A DNA stretch of 64,000 nucleotides from Emcibacter sp. (lineage in GTDB: Bacteria; Pseudomonadota; Alphaproteobacteria; Sphingomonadales; Emcibacteraceae), in assembly GCA_021741205.1 (NCBI GenBank), contig JAIOYI010000003.1, positions 1-64,000 on the forward strand. The letters are read 5' to 3'. The translations under genes were made by a program, and so were the position numbers. Positions 28,836-36,626 of the stretch are shown here, in pieces (position 1 is the first letter of the stretch; each line of letters begins with the position of its first letter). Under the pieces are notes generated by a model. The model had not been told where the DNA came from and searched no databases. It saw only the letters and a list, made by a program, of their open reading frames with translations.

Positions 28836-28914
28836 AGCCTATATTTTTATTGGCCTATATTTTTGTTGGCCTATATTTTTATTGGCCTATATTTTTATTG
28901 GCCTATTTTTTATT
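28836..28914. repeat. five tandem 16-base repeats at the 3' end of pspA
   Basis: Five head-to-tail copies of a 16-base unit (plus-strand consensus GGCCTATATTTTTATT), the last one base short, start inside the final codons and stop of pspA and fill much of the pspA-pspB gap. The unit length is not a multiple of three, but only the last copy touches coding sequence, so copy changes would alter the intergenic distance rather than PspA. Confidence 0.92.
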
Positions 28915-29583
28915 GGCTGTTGTTGCTTTAGCCATTTTTGCCTTCAAGACTTCTAAATCATCGGCCACCTTTTGTCTTGATTCAAGATCGGAAAATTCCT
29001 CAAAAAGAGACTTTTCCCGTCCAAGGTCAGCAGCCTCAACCAGGCTTTCCGTATCATCAACCCGGCTTTCCATTTGGGAAAAGCGAACCATAACATCATC
29101 AATTTTATTATTATAAAGTTTTTGACGCACTTTAAGTTGGCTTGTTGCACTTTGCTGTCTTTCAACAAGGGAACGTTGCTTTTGTTTGGCTTCCTTAATT
29201 TTAGCTTCAAGGCTTATTATATCTGTTTGATATTTCTTCAAAGCCTCCTCTAGAGGTTCCCGATCATGTTCAAGAGATGCCGCCATTTCAGCAAGCTTTG
29301 CCCGCTCGGTCAGGGCTCCGCTCGCCAAATCTTCACGACCCTTATTCAAAGCCAGTTCCGCCTTGCTGTACCATTGGTCTTGTGCTTCTGTAAGCCTGAT
29401 CATATTACGTTCTAATTCCTTGCGGTCTGCAATAACCCGTGCGGCAGAGGAACGGACTTCAACCAATGTATCTTCCATTTCCTGAACCATCATTCGGATC
29501 ATTTTAGCAGGATCTTCGGCCTTGTCCAAAATATGTGTGATATTTGAATTAACAATGTCTGTGAGGCGGGTAAAAATGCCCAT
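28903..29583 (-). CDS. pspA: phage shock protein A
   Basis: This is a 226-residue IM30/PspA coiled-coil protein that forms ESCRT-III-like polymers on damaged inner membrane and binds and inhibits the activator PspF. The family opening MGIFTRLTDIVNSNI (amphipathic helix) and MIRMMVQEMEDTLVEVRSSAARVIADRK are clear. GGAG precedes the start. It is first gene of the operon, with a sigma-54 promoter about 55 bases upstream. Its final ANKK codons are formed by a tandem repeat unit. Confidence 0.96.
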   Translation of the reverse strand: MGIFTRLTDIVNSNITHILDKAEDPAKMIRMMVQEMEDTLVEVRSSAARVIADRKELERNMIRLTEAQDQWYSKAELALNKGREDLASGALTERAKLAEMAASLEHDREPLEEALKKYQTDIISLEAKIKEAKQKQRSLVERQQSATSQLKVRQKLYNNKIDDVMVRFSQMESRVDDTESLVEAADLGREKSLFEEFSDLESRQKVADDLEVLKAKMAKATTANKK

Positions 29584-29635
29584 AATATTTCTCCATAATT
29601 AAGTTGCACCCCTCTCCGGTACGTATTTTATCTAT

Positions 29636-29651
29636 TGCATTACCCGTGCCA
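29636..29651 (-). promoter_or_regulatory. sigma-54 promoter of the psp operon
   Basis: Read leftward, the site is TGGCACGGGTAATGCA, a near-perfect match to the -24/-12 consensus TGGCAC-N5-TTGCA (one change, A for T), with the invariant GG and GC kept. It lies between the divergent pspF and pspA genes, giving an untranslated leader of about 40 bases before pspA. PspF, encoded next door, is the expected activator. Confidence 0.92.
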
Positions 29652-29776
29652 ATTTTGATATTTTTTCATAACCAATTGATATTACATAATTATTATAGTT
29701 TTAATCTATTTTTCTTGTGAATTACTACTTAGTGAATTACACTATATATTAGTGAAAATTATTAAAGTTTAATAAA

Positions 29777-30796
29777 ATGCGCTTAATTGCCCCCCAAGAT
29801 CAAACCCTCATAGGGGAAAGCCCCGCTTTTTTAGAAATTATTGACCAATGTTCCCGCGCGGCAAGACATGACAGACCCGTATTGGTTATTGGTGAGCGGG
29901 GGACGGGAAAAGAGCTGATTGCGGCACGTCTGCATTTCTTATCCCCTCGGTGGGAAAGAGGTTTTGTGCAGGTCAACTGTGCGGCCTTACCTGAAAATCT
30001 TTTGGAATCTGAATTATTTGGCCACGAGGCCGGTGCCTTTACAGGAGCGAGCGGCAAACGGATCGGACGCTTTGAGGAAGCCAATAATGGCACCTTATTT
30101 TTGGATGAGATTGCCACAACCTCTCAATCCGCACAGGAAAAACTGTTGCGGGTCACGGAATATGGCACCTTTCAGCGCCTTGGCAGCAATAAAACCATTC
30201 AGGTCGATGTGCGAATCATTGGCGCAACCAATATTGATCTGCCCACTGCCGCGGGTAACGGGAATTTTCGCCATGATCTACTCGACAGGCTCGCCCTTGA
30301 TGTGATTACCCTGCCACCCCTGCGCCATAGACAAGAAGATATTATGTTGCTTGCCACCCAATTTGGCCAACGGGTAGCTCAGGAAAGAGAATGGCTAAGC
30401 TTCCCAGGATTTTCAAGTCATATGACTGATGCTTTGATGCAATATCATTGGCCCGGCAATGTTCGGGAATTGAAAAATGTTGTTGAGCGAGCCGTCTATC
30501 ATGCAGAAGATGAATTCGATCCCATATCCATCATTGAAATTGATCCTTTTCAATCCCCCTTTCGTCCCGCACCTCAATCCTCTGATGCGGCCCTAAGCAC
30601 CGTCGTAAGAGAAAAATCCAATGCCGTTCATGCTGCCAAACCGACCGACTATCATCAAGCCGTCACCATTCTGGAAAGAGAGATGCTGAAAAATGCCCTT
30701 ATGCACCATAAACATAATCAACGTGAGGCCGCAAAATCTTTAAAGCTGAACTATCATCAATTTCGTCATCAACTTAAAAAACATGATCTGTTGTGA
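29777..30796 (+). CDS. pspF: sigma-54-dependent activator PspF
   Basis: This is a 339-residue bacterial enhancer-binding protein. The AAA+ domain begins at once, with no N-terminal sensor domain, as in PspF: Walker A GERGTGKELIA, the sigma-54-contacting loop GAFTGA, Walker B GTLFLDEI and the R-finger region. A C-terminal Fis-type helix-turn-helix (REAAKSLKLNYHQFRHQLKKH) follows a linker. It drives the divergent pspABC operon and is restrained by PspA. The ribosome-binding site is weak, consistent with low expression. Confidence 0.95.
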   Translation: MRLIAPQDQTLIGESPAFLEIIDQCSRAARHDRPVLVIGERGTGKELIAARLHFLSPRWERGFVQVNCAALPENLLESELFGHEAGAFTGASGKRIGRFEEANNGTLFLDEIATTSQSAQEKLLRVTEYGTFQRLGSNKTIQVDVRIIGATNIDLPTAAGNGNFRHDLLDRLALDVITLPPLRHRQEDIMLLATQFGQRVAQEREWLSFPGFSSHMTDALMQYHWPGNVRELKNVVERAVYHAEDEFDPISIIEIDPFQSPFRPAPQSSDAALSTVVREKSNAVHAAKPTDYHQAVTILEREMLKNALMHHKHNQREAAKSLKLNYHQFRHQLKKHDLL

Positions 30797-30799
30797 TAA

Positions 30800-31978
30800 T
30801 TATCGACGGGTCAAGAAATAATAACTGGTGAGAGAAATCGTACTGGACATCAACATTAAGCTTGCCATAGGGAAGATTGTGTCACTATGAAGCAACCCTA
30901 GGCAAATACCAAGCACGGCACCCATTAAGAACTGACAGGTTCCGATCAAAGCCGTTGCAGAGCCACTATTATCCTTAAAATTCTCCAGAAAACACGCAAA
31001 ACTGTTGGGGGTAATAATAGCCGATGATCCAATCGCTATCATCATCATTGGCACCACCATATAGATATTTTTTGGATCAATAAATTGTCCAATCATGAAA
31101 GCTACAAGAGCCAAAAATTGAACAGCAATCCCAATACCAATCAATTTATCAGGGGTAAACAGGTTGAGCAAAAAGGGATTAAGCCGATTAAACAACATCA
31201 TGGTGATAATATTGGCTCCAAACAAGAGGGGAAATACATCTGTGGACATCCCTAGATAGGTAATATAGGCAAAAGCAGCCCCTGTGATAAACAGAAACAT
31301 CACGCCTGCGCTAAAGGTCTGAGTAATCATAAACCCCACGGCGGAACGGTTGGATAAAACGCTTAAATAACCCCGCTTTACCTTTTTAAAATTTAATTTT
31401 TCTCTGATAACATTTGGTCTTTCTGGCAGATAAAAAAAGATGATGATAAATGAAGTCAGGGCATATCCTCCCAAGAACACAAATATCATCCTCCAATCTG
31501 AGAATTTGAGAAAAATAGCGCCGACGGCTGGTGCAATTAAGGGAGCAAGCATCATCACAATACTAATCAAGGCAAACATTTTTGCCGCCTCCCTGCCCTG
31601 AAATCTGTCCCGCACAATGGACGGCGCAATTACGGTGACAAAACCACCGCCAAAGGCCTGAATGAAGCGGCCCAATATGACCATTTCAATCGTGGAAGAA
31701 AAAATAATCAAGATTGTTGCCATAAAGAAAATGACAACACCCACTCCCCCCACGCGCCGTCGTCCATAATGATCAGACAAAGGCCCGCCGACAAGCTGCC
31801 CCATAGAAAATCCAACAAAAAAAGATCCCACAGTCATTTCCACCATGCCCATATCTGTTCCAAAATAGACCATCATAGCGGGCATAGCGGGAAGATAGGT
31901 GTCAACAGAAAAAGGCGTAAGCGCCACAAGGGCCGCGAGCAATATGGCCAAAATTCTTGGAGAATGGTCAGGTTTCAT
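30800..31978 (-). CDS. Bcr/CflA-family multidrug efflux MFS transporter
   Basis: This is a 392-residue major-facilitator protein with 12 predicted membrane helices. The opening TPFSVDTYLPAMPAM, the loop GQLVGGPLSDHYGRRRV (MFS motif A) and GRFIQAFGGGFVTVIAPSIVRD (drug:H+ antiporter motif) identify the 12-TM DHA1 Bcr/CflA group, which exports drugs such as bicyclomycin or chloramphenicol, or metabolites. The actual substrate is unknown. It converges on pspF with a 3-base gap. Confidence 0.88.
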   Translation of the reverse strand: MKPDHSPRILAILLAALVALTPFSVDTYLPAMPAMMVYFGTDMGMVEMTVGSFFVGFSMGQLVGGPLSDHYGRRRVGGVGVVIFFMATILIIFSSTIEMVILGRFIQAFGGGFVTVIAPSIVRDRFQGREAAKMFALISIVMMLAPLIAPAVGAIFLKFSDWRMIFVFLGGYALTSFIIIFFYLPERPNVIREKLNFKKVKRGYLSVLSNRSAVGFMITQTFSAGVMFLFITGAAFAYITYLGMSTDVFPLLFGANIITMMLFNRLNPFLLNLFTPDKLIGIGIAVQFLALVAFMIGQFIDPKNIYMVVPMMMIAIGSSAIITPNSFACFLENFKDNSGSATALIGTCQFLMGAVLGICLGLLHSDTIFPMASLMLMSSTISLTSYYFLTRR

Positions 31979-31998
31979 AAAAAAATCTTTAATTTATA

Positions 31999-33135
31999 TC
32001 AGGACAATAAATGACCCGATCGCTTTTTCTTAGTTTTCAGATAATGATCATTATGGCTATTTGCAGGAAAAGAATGGGGGACTCTTTCTATAACCTCAAT
32101 TCCGCAAGATTTGAGACCTTCCACTTTGAGGGGATTATTGGTCAATAATCGTACAGCCGAAAAGCCCATAATTTTTAACATCTGGGCGGCGGGTTCAAAA
32201 ATACGTTCATCGGATTGAAAACCAAGCCGTTCATTGGCATCAACCGTATCAAATCCCTGATCTTGCAACTGGTATGCTCGAAGCTTATTGATCAAACCAA
32301 TACCACGGCCTTCTTGGGCAAGGTACAAAAGCACTCCCCCACCTGACTGTTGCATTTGCGTTATGGCACCGTTCAACTGCTGCCCACAATCACATTTCAG
32401 TGACCCAAGCAAATCCCCCGTAAAACATTCCGAATGAATACGGGTAAGCACTGGATCATGGCGGTTTGGATCACCAATAATCAGTGCCAAATGTTCTGTC
32501 CCTCCATCGTCTGGACGAAAAGCCACAATGGTCGTCTTTTCAGCCCCCGCAAGGGGAACCTTAGCCGAGGTGATTTTTTTCAAGGCCGTCGCATCATTCA
32601 GGTCATAGGCCAGAATATCCTGAGCCCGCACATAAAGTAATTCTCTATCCTTGGCCCATGTCTCTGCGTCATCCATATTAAATGGTGCGGAAAATAAAGC
32701 CGCTGGTAATAATCGGCCAATCTTACATAATTTCAAACCCGCCTCATGGAGAATAGTTGGCTTTTGGTCGGAAACTTTAAAAGGACCTTTCATGGGGTTC
32801 CTCAGATCATCTGAGGGATCGGCCATAGATTGGATCACGGCACTGTCCATATGCTCTGATAATTGTATCAGAGCAACACCCCCAGCCCTTGGTGAGATAT
32901 GCAATATATTCGCCCGATTATAGGTAAGACCCACAACCGAACCCTGCCCAAAATCAGAGATGCGGGAAAGCCACAGATCGCTTAAAAGCTCCGCAGAATG
33001 CACCAAGATAGCCTTTTTCTCGTCGCCAATAACCACAGGAATAGCCCGCCTCAGATCAGATGCTACCCGATCAACGCTTATAATACTTTTGTTAAGAATA
33101 TTCTTATATATTATATCATCTGGCGCCGTAGCCAT
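31999..33135 (-). CDS. ribA: GTP cyclohydrolase II
   Basis: RibA opens the GTP ring in the first step of riboflavin synthesis. The C-terminal catalytic half shows HSECFTGDLLGSLKCDCGQQ (three zinc Cys), YLAQEGRGIGL (catalytic Arg/Tyr region) and LLTNNPLKVEGL. The first about 170 residues are an extra domain without the DHBP-synthase signature, as in the long alphaproteobacterial RibA form (378 residues). It lies divergent to a receiver gene and a pterin gene pair, whose substrates also derive from GTP. Confidence 0.9.
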   Translation of the reverse strand: MATAPDDIIYKNILNKSIISVDRVASDLRRAIPVVIGDEKKAILVHSAELLSDLWLSRISDFGQGSVVGLTYNRANILHISPRAGGVALIQLSEHMDSAVIQSMADPSDDLRNPMKGPFKVSDQKPTILHEAGLKLCKIGRLLPAALFSAPFNMDDAETWAKDRELLYVRAQDILAYDLNDATALKKITSAKVPLAGAEKTTIVAFRPDDGGTEHLALIIGDPNRHDPVLTRIHSECFTGDLLGSLKCDCGQQLNGAITQMQQSGGGVLLYLAQEGRGIGLINKLRAYQLQDQGFDTVDANERLGFQSDERIFEPAAQMLKIMGFSAVRLLTNNPLKVEGLKSCGIEVIERVPHSFPANSHNDHYLKTKKKRSGHLLS

Positions 33136-33224
33136 ATTTATTCCATTAGATAAAGGTTATATTATCATGTTATACTCACCATTATTATATAAAGCGATAG
33201 CACAAGAAAATACAGGATTATGTC

Positions 33225-33602
33225 ATGAATCAACGTAATAATATTCTCCTGATAGATGATGATGATATCTCAAGAGCCGCTTTAGCAGAACAGCTCACCT
33301 TTCATGAAAATTTTATCATCACAGAGGCAGGCACTGGCGTGAACGGTCTTAACGCCGCAAAAAAACATAAATTTGATCTGATACTCCTTAATGCGGATTT
33401 GCCCGATGGTGATGGACTGGACATTCTCCGCATGATACGGGATGCAAAGATCAAGACCCCCATCATTTTGTTAACAACCGAAGAAAATGGCCATACAGGT
33501 GCAGATGATTATGTCACAAAGCCCATTCAACTGGGTATTCTTTTGGCTGCTATCAGGGCTCAGTTGCGAAAATATGGCCGCAAAAATGGCGCATCATCTT
33601 AA
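33225..33602 (+). CDS. stand-alone receiver protein with Asn at the phosphorylation site
   Basis: This is a 125-residue CheY-like receiver. The acid pair (LLIDDDDIS, residues 11-13), Thr in LLTTEE and Lys99 in VTKPIQ are present, but the phospho-accepting Asp is Asn56 in ILLNADLPDGDG. It is therefore probably not phosphorylated and may be locked in one state or work by protein binding. The C terminus (IRAQLRKYGRK) stops where an OmpR-type output domain would begin, so it may derive from such a regulator. An AGGA site precedes the ATG. The partner is unknown. Confidence 0.82.
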   Translation: MNQRNNILLIDDDDISRAALAEQLTFHENFIITEAGTGVNGLNAAKKHKFDLILLNADLPDGDGLDILRMIRDAKIKTPIILLTTEENGHTGADDYVTKPIQLGILLAAIRAQLRKYGRKNGASS

Positions 33603-33666
33603 ATAACCGAGAGACGAGAAAACAATATTTCTGGACAGAGGCCAAGGACTAAGCTATCAAACCCAA

Positions 33667-34209
33667 ATGAGCTTTGAAATTTCTTTTACCCGCCGATATT
33701 GCATGAGCCATCGTCTGTTTAATATTAAAAACAGCCGGTGTTTCATCCCCCATGGCCATAATGAATATGTTAAGGTCCATCTGATCTCAACTGGCAATGA
33801 CCAGCTGGACGGCGCCGTCAACATGATGGCACCTTTTGCAATTTTAAAGAAAGTTTGGCATCAATGGATTGACGACCATGTGGACCACAGTCTGCAATTG
33901 TCCAGCCAAGACCAAATGCTGGATTATTTCAAGGAAAGAGAACCAGAGAATCTGTCTCATATCATGATAACTCCGGGCGACCCGACCACAGAAGTACTTG
34001 CCGCCTGTTTCATGTCAAAAATCAATGCAATTTTATTGGAACAAGGCCTTTCGGTTCGTTGCCATAAGATTGAGATTATTGAAACCCCAACCAATAGCGT
34101 AAGTTTTAGCGGTGATCCTGCTCATGTTATTTCAACGGATCATTATGATGGCCCCGATATTCCGTGGTGGTGTCGACCTGATATGTCTATTAATGATCTC
34201 GAGGTTTAA
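33667..34209 (+). CDS. 6-pyruvoyl-tetrahydropterin/6-carboxy-tetrahydropterin synthase family protein
   Basis: This is a T-fold protein of 180 residues in the PTPS/QueD family, which acts on dihydroneopterin triphosphate. The zinc histidines H15 (SHRL) and H29/H31 (PHGHN), the catalytic Cys25 (RCFIPHGH), the Asp73-His74 pair and Glu139 (IETPTN, pterin anchor) are all present. It is longer than QueD (about 120 residues) because of inserts and a C-terminal extension. A pteridine-reductase-like gene follows 3 bases downstream, which favours a tetrahydropterin product over queuosine; no queC/queE is in the window. Confidence 0.82.
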   Translation: MSFEISFTRRYCMSHRLFNIKNSRCFIPHGHNEYVKVHLISTGNDQLDGAVNMMAPFAILKKVWHQWIDDHVDHSLQLSSQDQMLDYFKEREPENLSHIMITPGDPTTEVLAACFMSKINAILLEQGLSVRCHKIEIIETPTNSVSFSGDPAHVISTDHYDGPDIPWWCRPDMSINDLEV

Positions 34210-34212
34210 ATC

Positions 34213-34989
34213 ATGGCTGAAGGAGTTTTCATAACGGCGGCCTGTAAACGTATTGGAAGATATCTTGCCACACGAATTGCCGCCGAGGGATATTATATCT
34301 ATCTGCATTATCATAATATTCAGAAGGATGCGGAGGAAACCTTAAAATCCATAAAGGATAAAGGCGGTGACGGTTGTTTGGTTCAATGTGACTTAAGCCA
34401 ATATGACGCCGTGGAAGGACTTTTAAACCGCATCAATAATCCCGATCATCCCATAAGGCACGTCATCAATAATGCCTCACAATTTAAAGATGACAGTTTT
34501 CTTAATTTTACCGCCGAGAGCTTTTCGTCCCACCAAAATGTCAATCTTCGCGCGCCCATACAATTAGCCCGCAGCCTCTATAACTTAATCCCCCATGGAC
34601 AAAATGGCAGCGTGATCAATATCTTAGATAGCAAAGTATTTTCCCTTAATGCAGACTTTATGTCCTATAGCTTAAGCAAATATGCCCTTTTTGGCGCCAC
34701 GGAAATGATGGCGCAGGCCTTAAGCCCAAAAATTCGCACAAACGGTATCGCTCCCGGTCTTACCCTGATCAGCAGCACCCAAAGCCAAGAAAACTTTGCC
34801 CTTGCCAGTCATTTAAATTTCACAGGGGAACCCATAAAACCAGAAGATATTGCTGAAACGGCTTTGTTACTCCTGAAAACAACCAGTATTAACGGCGTAA
34901 CCATTCCCGTTGACGGTGGCCAGAAAATGATGAATTTTACCGCCGATATCGTTAATGTAGCCAAGGGCATATTAAACGAAAAAGACTAA
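34213..34989 (+). CDS. SDR-family reductase, pteridine-reductase/FolM-like
   Basis: This is a 258-residue short-chain dehydrogenase. The NADPH-binding start FITAACKRIGRYLA is the TxxxRxG variant typical of pteridine reductases rather than TGxxxGxG. NNASQF matches the NNAS motif of PTR1/FolM, and the catalytic Tyr/Lys pair lies in SYSLSKYAL. FolM-type enzymes reduce dihydromonapterin or dihydrobiopterin. Coupling to the PTPS-like gene (3-base gap) strongly suggests a joint pterin role. It converges with xthA, overlapping by 4 bases. Confidence 0.8.
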   Translation: MAEGVFITAACKRIGRYLATRIAAEGYYIYLHYHNIQKDAEETLKSIKDKGGDGCLVQCDLSQYDAVEGLLNRINNPDHPIRHVINNASQFKDDSFLNFTAESFSSHQNVNLRAPIQLARSLYNLIPHGQNGSVINILDSKVFSLNADFMSYSLSKYALFGATEMMAQALSPKIRTNGIAPGLTLISSTQSQENFALASHLNFTGEPIKPEDIAETALLLLKTTSINGVTIPVDGGQKMMNFTADIVNVAKGILNEKD

Positions 34990-35783
34990 AGCAAAAACTC
35001 CACCATAACGGGGGCATGATCCGACGGTTTTTGCCAACCACGGACCTCTTCCAGTACCGCCATATTTTCCATATTGGATTTTAAAGCGGGGCTCGCCCAG
35101 ATATGATCAAGACGCCGTCCCCTGTCATTTATCCGCCAGTCTTTGGCCCGATAAGACCACCAGCTATAAAGCCGCGCGGGTTCTGGCACAAAATGCCGCA
35201 TCACATCAAACCAATCATGGGTCTCCATCAAATTTACCATCATATCACATTCAAGGGGCGTGTGGCTTACGACCTTGAGCAGGCTTTTATGGGACCAAAC
35301 ATCACTCTCGTAAGGCGCAATATTCAAATCCCCCACCAAAATATGTTTAGCATCCTTTGGTAAGGCTCCCGACCATTCGGTCATTTCATTCAAAAAATCA
35401 AGTTTATGGGCAAATTTATCATTAATAGCCGCATCTGGCTCGTCCCCCCCTGCTGGCACATAAAAATTATGAATTCTTATCCCGCCCAAAATACCCGCCT
35501 CAATATGACGGGCATCGCCTTTGCCGCACCAATCTTTGCGGTCAATATCTTCAAGGGGAATACGGGACATGATCGCAACCCCATTATAGGATTTTTGTCC
35601 TGTAATAGCGTGATAGCCATACCCCCGCTCCACAAAAAAATCTGTGGGAAATATATGGTCCTCTACTTTTGTTTCCTGAAAACAAATGATATCAGGATTA
35701 TAGTCCTTCATCAGCTGATCCACCAGATCAAGCCTCGCCCTGATGGAATTAATATTCCACGTGATAAGTTTAATTTTTTCCAT
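34986..35783 (-). CDS. xthA: exodeoxyribonuclease III
   Basis: This is a 265-residue AP endonuclease/3'-5' exonuclease of the Xth family that repairs abasic sites. Seen are ITWNINSIRARL (metal Asn), CFQETKVED (catalytic Glu), the GDLNIAPYESD Asp/Asn pair, and the C-terminal SDHAPVMVEF His/Asp. The start at MEKIKLITWN gives the normal length; a longer frame exists upstream without support. It lies 13 bases after the unknown 195-residue gene in the lolA-xthA neighbourhood. Confidence 0.95.
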   Translation of the reverse strand: MEKIKLITWNINSIRARLDLVDQLMKDYNPDIICFQETKVEDHIFPTDFFVERGYGYHAITGQKSYNGVAIMSRIPLEDIDRKDWCGKGDARHIEAGILGGIRIHNFYVPAGGDEPDAAINDKFAHKLDFLNEMTEWSGALPKDAKHILVGDLNIAPYESDVWSHKSLLKVVSHTPLECDMMVNLMETHDWFDVMRHFVPEPARLYSWWSYRAKDWRINDRGRRLDHIWASPALKSNMENMAVLEEVRGWQKPSDHAPVMVEFLL

Positions 35784-35796
35784 AAATGACCTTTGT

Positions 35797-36384
35797 TTAA
35801 AAAATATTGAGGCTGTTCCCCATGACCCCAAGCGGCCAATAACCCGTTTCAAATAACTGAAATTTCAAGGCAAAGGGATGATCATCCCCTACCCCTGCAG
35901 CAATAACAAGGGCAGCCTGATAGCAGGCCTGCACTCCTTCACCGATGGCGGCCTTTAACAGTTCATCATCCTGTACACCAAATCGGTCAGCGGCCGCAAG
36001 AACGCCCTCACCCACATATTCCGATGCCACACTCGTCACATGGGTCAACACCATTTCTAAAAGCTCAGGATCAATGCTTTGCATCACTTCCACACTGAGA
36101 GCCGCCATGAGTTGCTGCTCGGTTTCCCAATAAGGGCTGTTCCAATCATTGGTTTCCAAGGAATAGGCCGCCTCCTGCCAATCTTCTACTTGAGCGGGGG
36201 TTGCTTCTGGAAATCCAAGAGCATCAAGATAATTTTGAGCTTTTAACAGCACGTCATCTTTTAGAGGTTCACCCAAATACCGAAACCAATCCGTATGGGG
36301 AATAAGCTTTGCAAAACGTGCCACAAGAACCAAATTGGGATATTCTTCAAGCGCATCAATCTCTAAATCATCTTCTTCGTTCAT
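35797..36384 (-). CDS. conserved-looking hypothetical protein of unknown family
   Basis: I do not recognise this 195-residue protein. It is acidic at the N terminus (EEDDLEIDALEEYPN), soluble, mostly helical, with tryptophan/tyrosine-rich patches (HTDWFRYLG, DWNSPYWETEQQ) and a hydrophobic Ala-rich helix (CYQAALVIAAGVG). It has no signal peptide or membrane segment. It may share an mRNA with xthA (13-base gap). Upstream on the same strand lies the predicted small RNA, whose terminator is 97 bases before this start, so some read-through regulation is conceivable. Confidence 0.7.
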   Translation of the reverse strand: MNEEDDLEIDALEEYPNLVLVARFAKLIPHTDWFRYLGEPLKDDVLLKAQNYLDALGFPEATPAQVEDWQEAAYSLETNDWNSPYWETEQQLMAALSVEVMQSIDPELLEMVLTHVTSVASEYVGEGVLAAADRFGVQDDELLKAAIGEGVQACYQAALVIAAGVGDDHPFALKFQLFETGYWPLGVMGNSLNIF

Positions 36385-36438
36385 GTATGATCCTTATGAT
36401 AACAGAATAGACTGATAGTTAACTCTTTTGTGGGGTAT

Positions 36439-36472
36439 TCTCAAGCCTTTATCCATCTCAGGCCTTTATCCA
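36439..36472. repeat. two tandem 17-base repeats
   Basis: Two head-to-tail copies of TCTCARGCCTTTATCCA differ at one base. They lie directly beside the small-RNA terminator and upstream of the unknown gene. This is the third short tandem repeat of 16-17 base period in the window. Confidence 0.85.
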
Positions 36473-36618
36473 TAAAGAAAGCCCGACCAGTTTCCTGATC
36501 GGGCAGTTTATGTGCTCTATGCACTACAAGAGGAAGGGGAGGAAAAACCTCTTGTCATGTAACCTAAGCCAATAGGAAACCTAGGGAAGGGATGGTTTCG
36601 TATCGTTATGCTTGAAAG
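36472..36618 (-). ncRNA. predicted trans-acting small RNA with anti-Shine-Dalgarno hairpin loops
   Basis: This is a predicted transcript of about 145 bases in the lolA/unknown-gene gap. Reading leftward it can fold into stem GAAACC/GGTTTC (36576-36599) with loop ATCCCTTCCCTA, stem ACAAGAGG/CCTCTTGT (36526-36555) with loop TTTTTCCTCCCCTT, a small GTGC/GCAC hairpin (36512-36524), then a terminator hairpin. CCTCCCC in an open loop is complementary to Shine-Dalgarno sequences. C-rich loops plus a heat-shock-type promoter are the design of CcsR/cuckoo and alpha-r14/15-type RNAs of Alphaproteobacteria. The 5' end is inferred from the promoter. It contains no convincing short reading frame. It could instead be a lolA 3'-UTR element or a leader of the next gene. 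Confidence 0.65.
36481..36504 (-). terminator. rho-independent terminator of the predicted small RNA
   Basis: The stem GCCCGA-x-CAG paired with CTG-x-TCGGGC, with one internal mismatch and a 4-base loop, is followed leftward by TTTCTTTAT. It would end the small RNA and any read-through from lolA. Confidence 0.8.
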
Positions 36619-36626
36619 CTACATAT

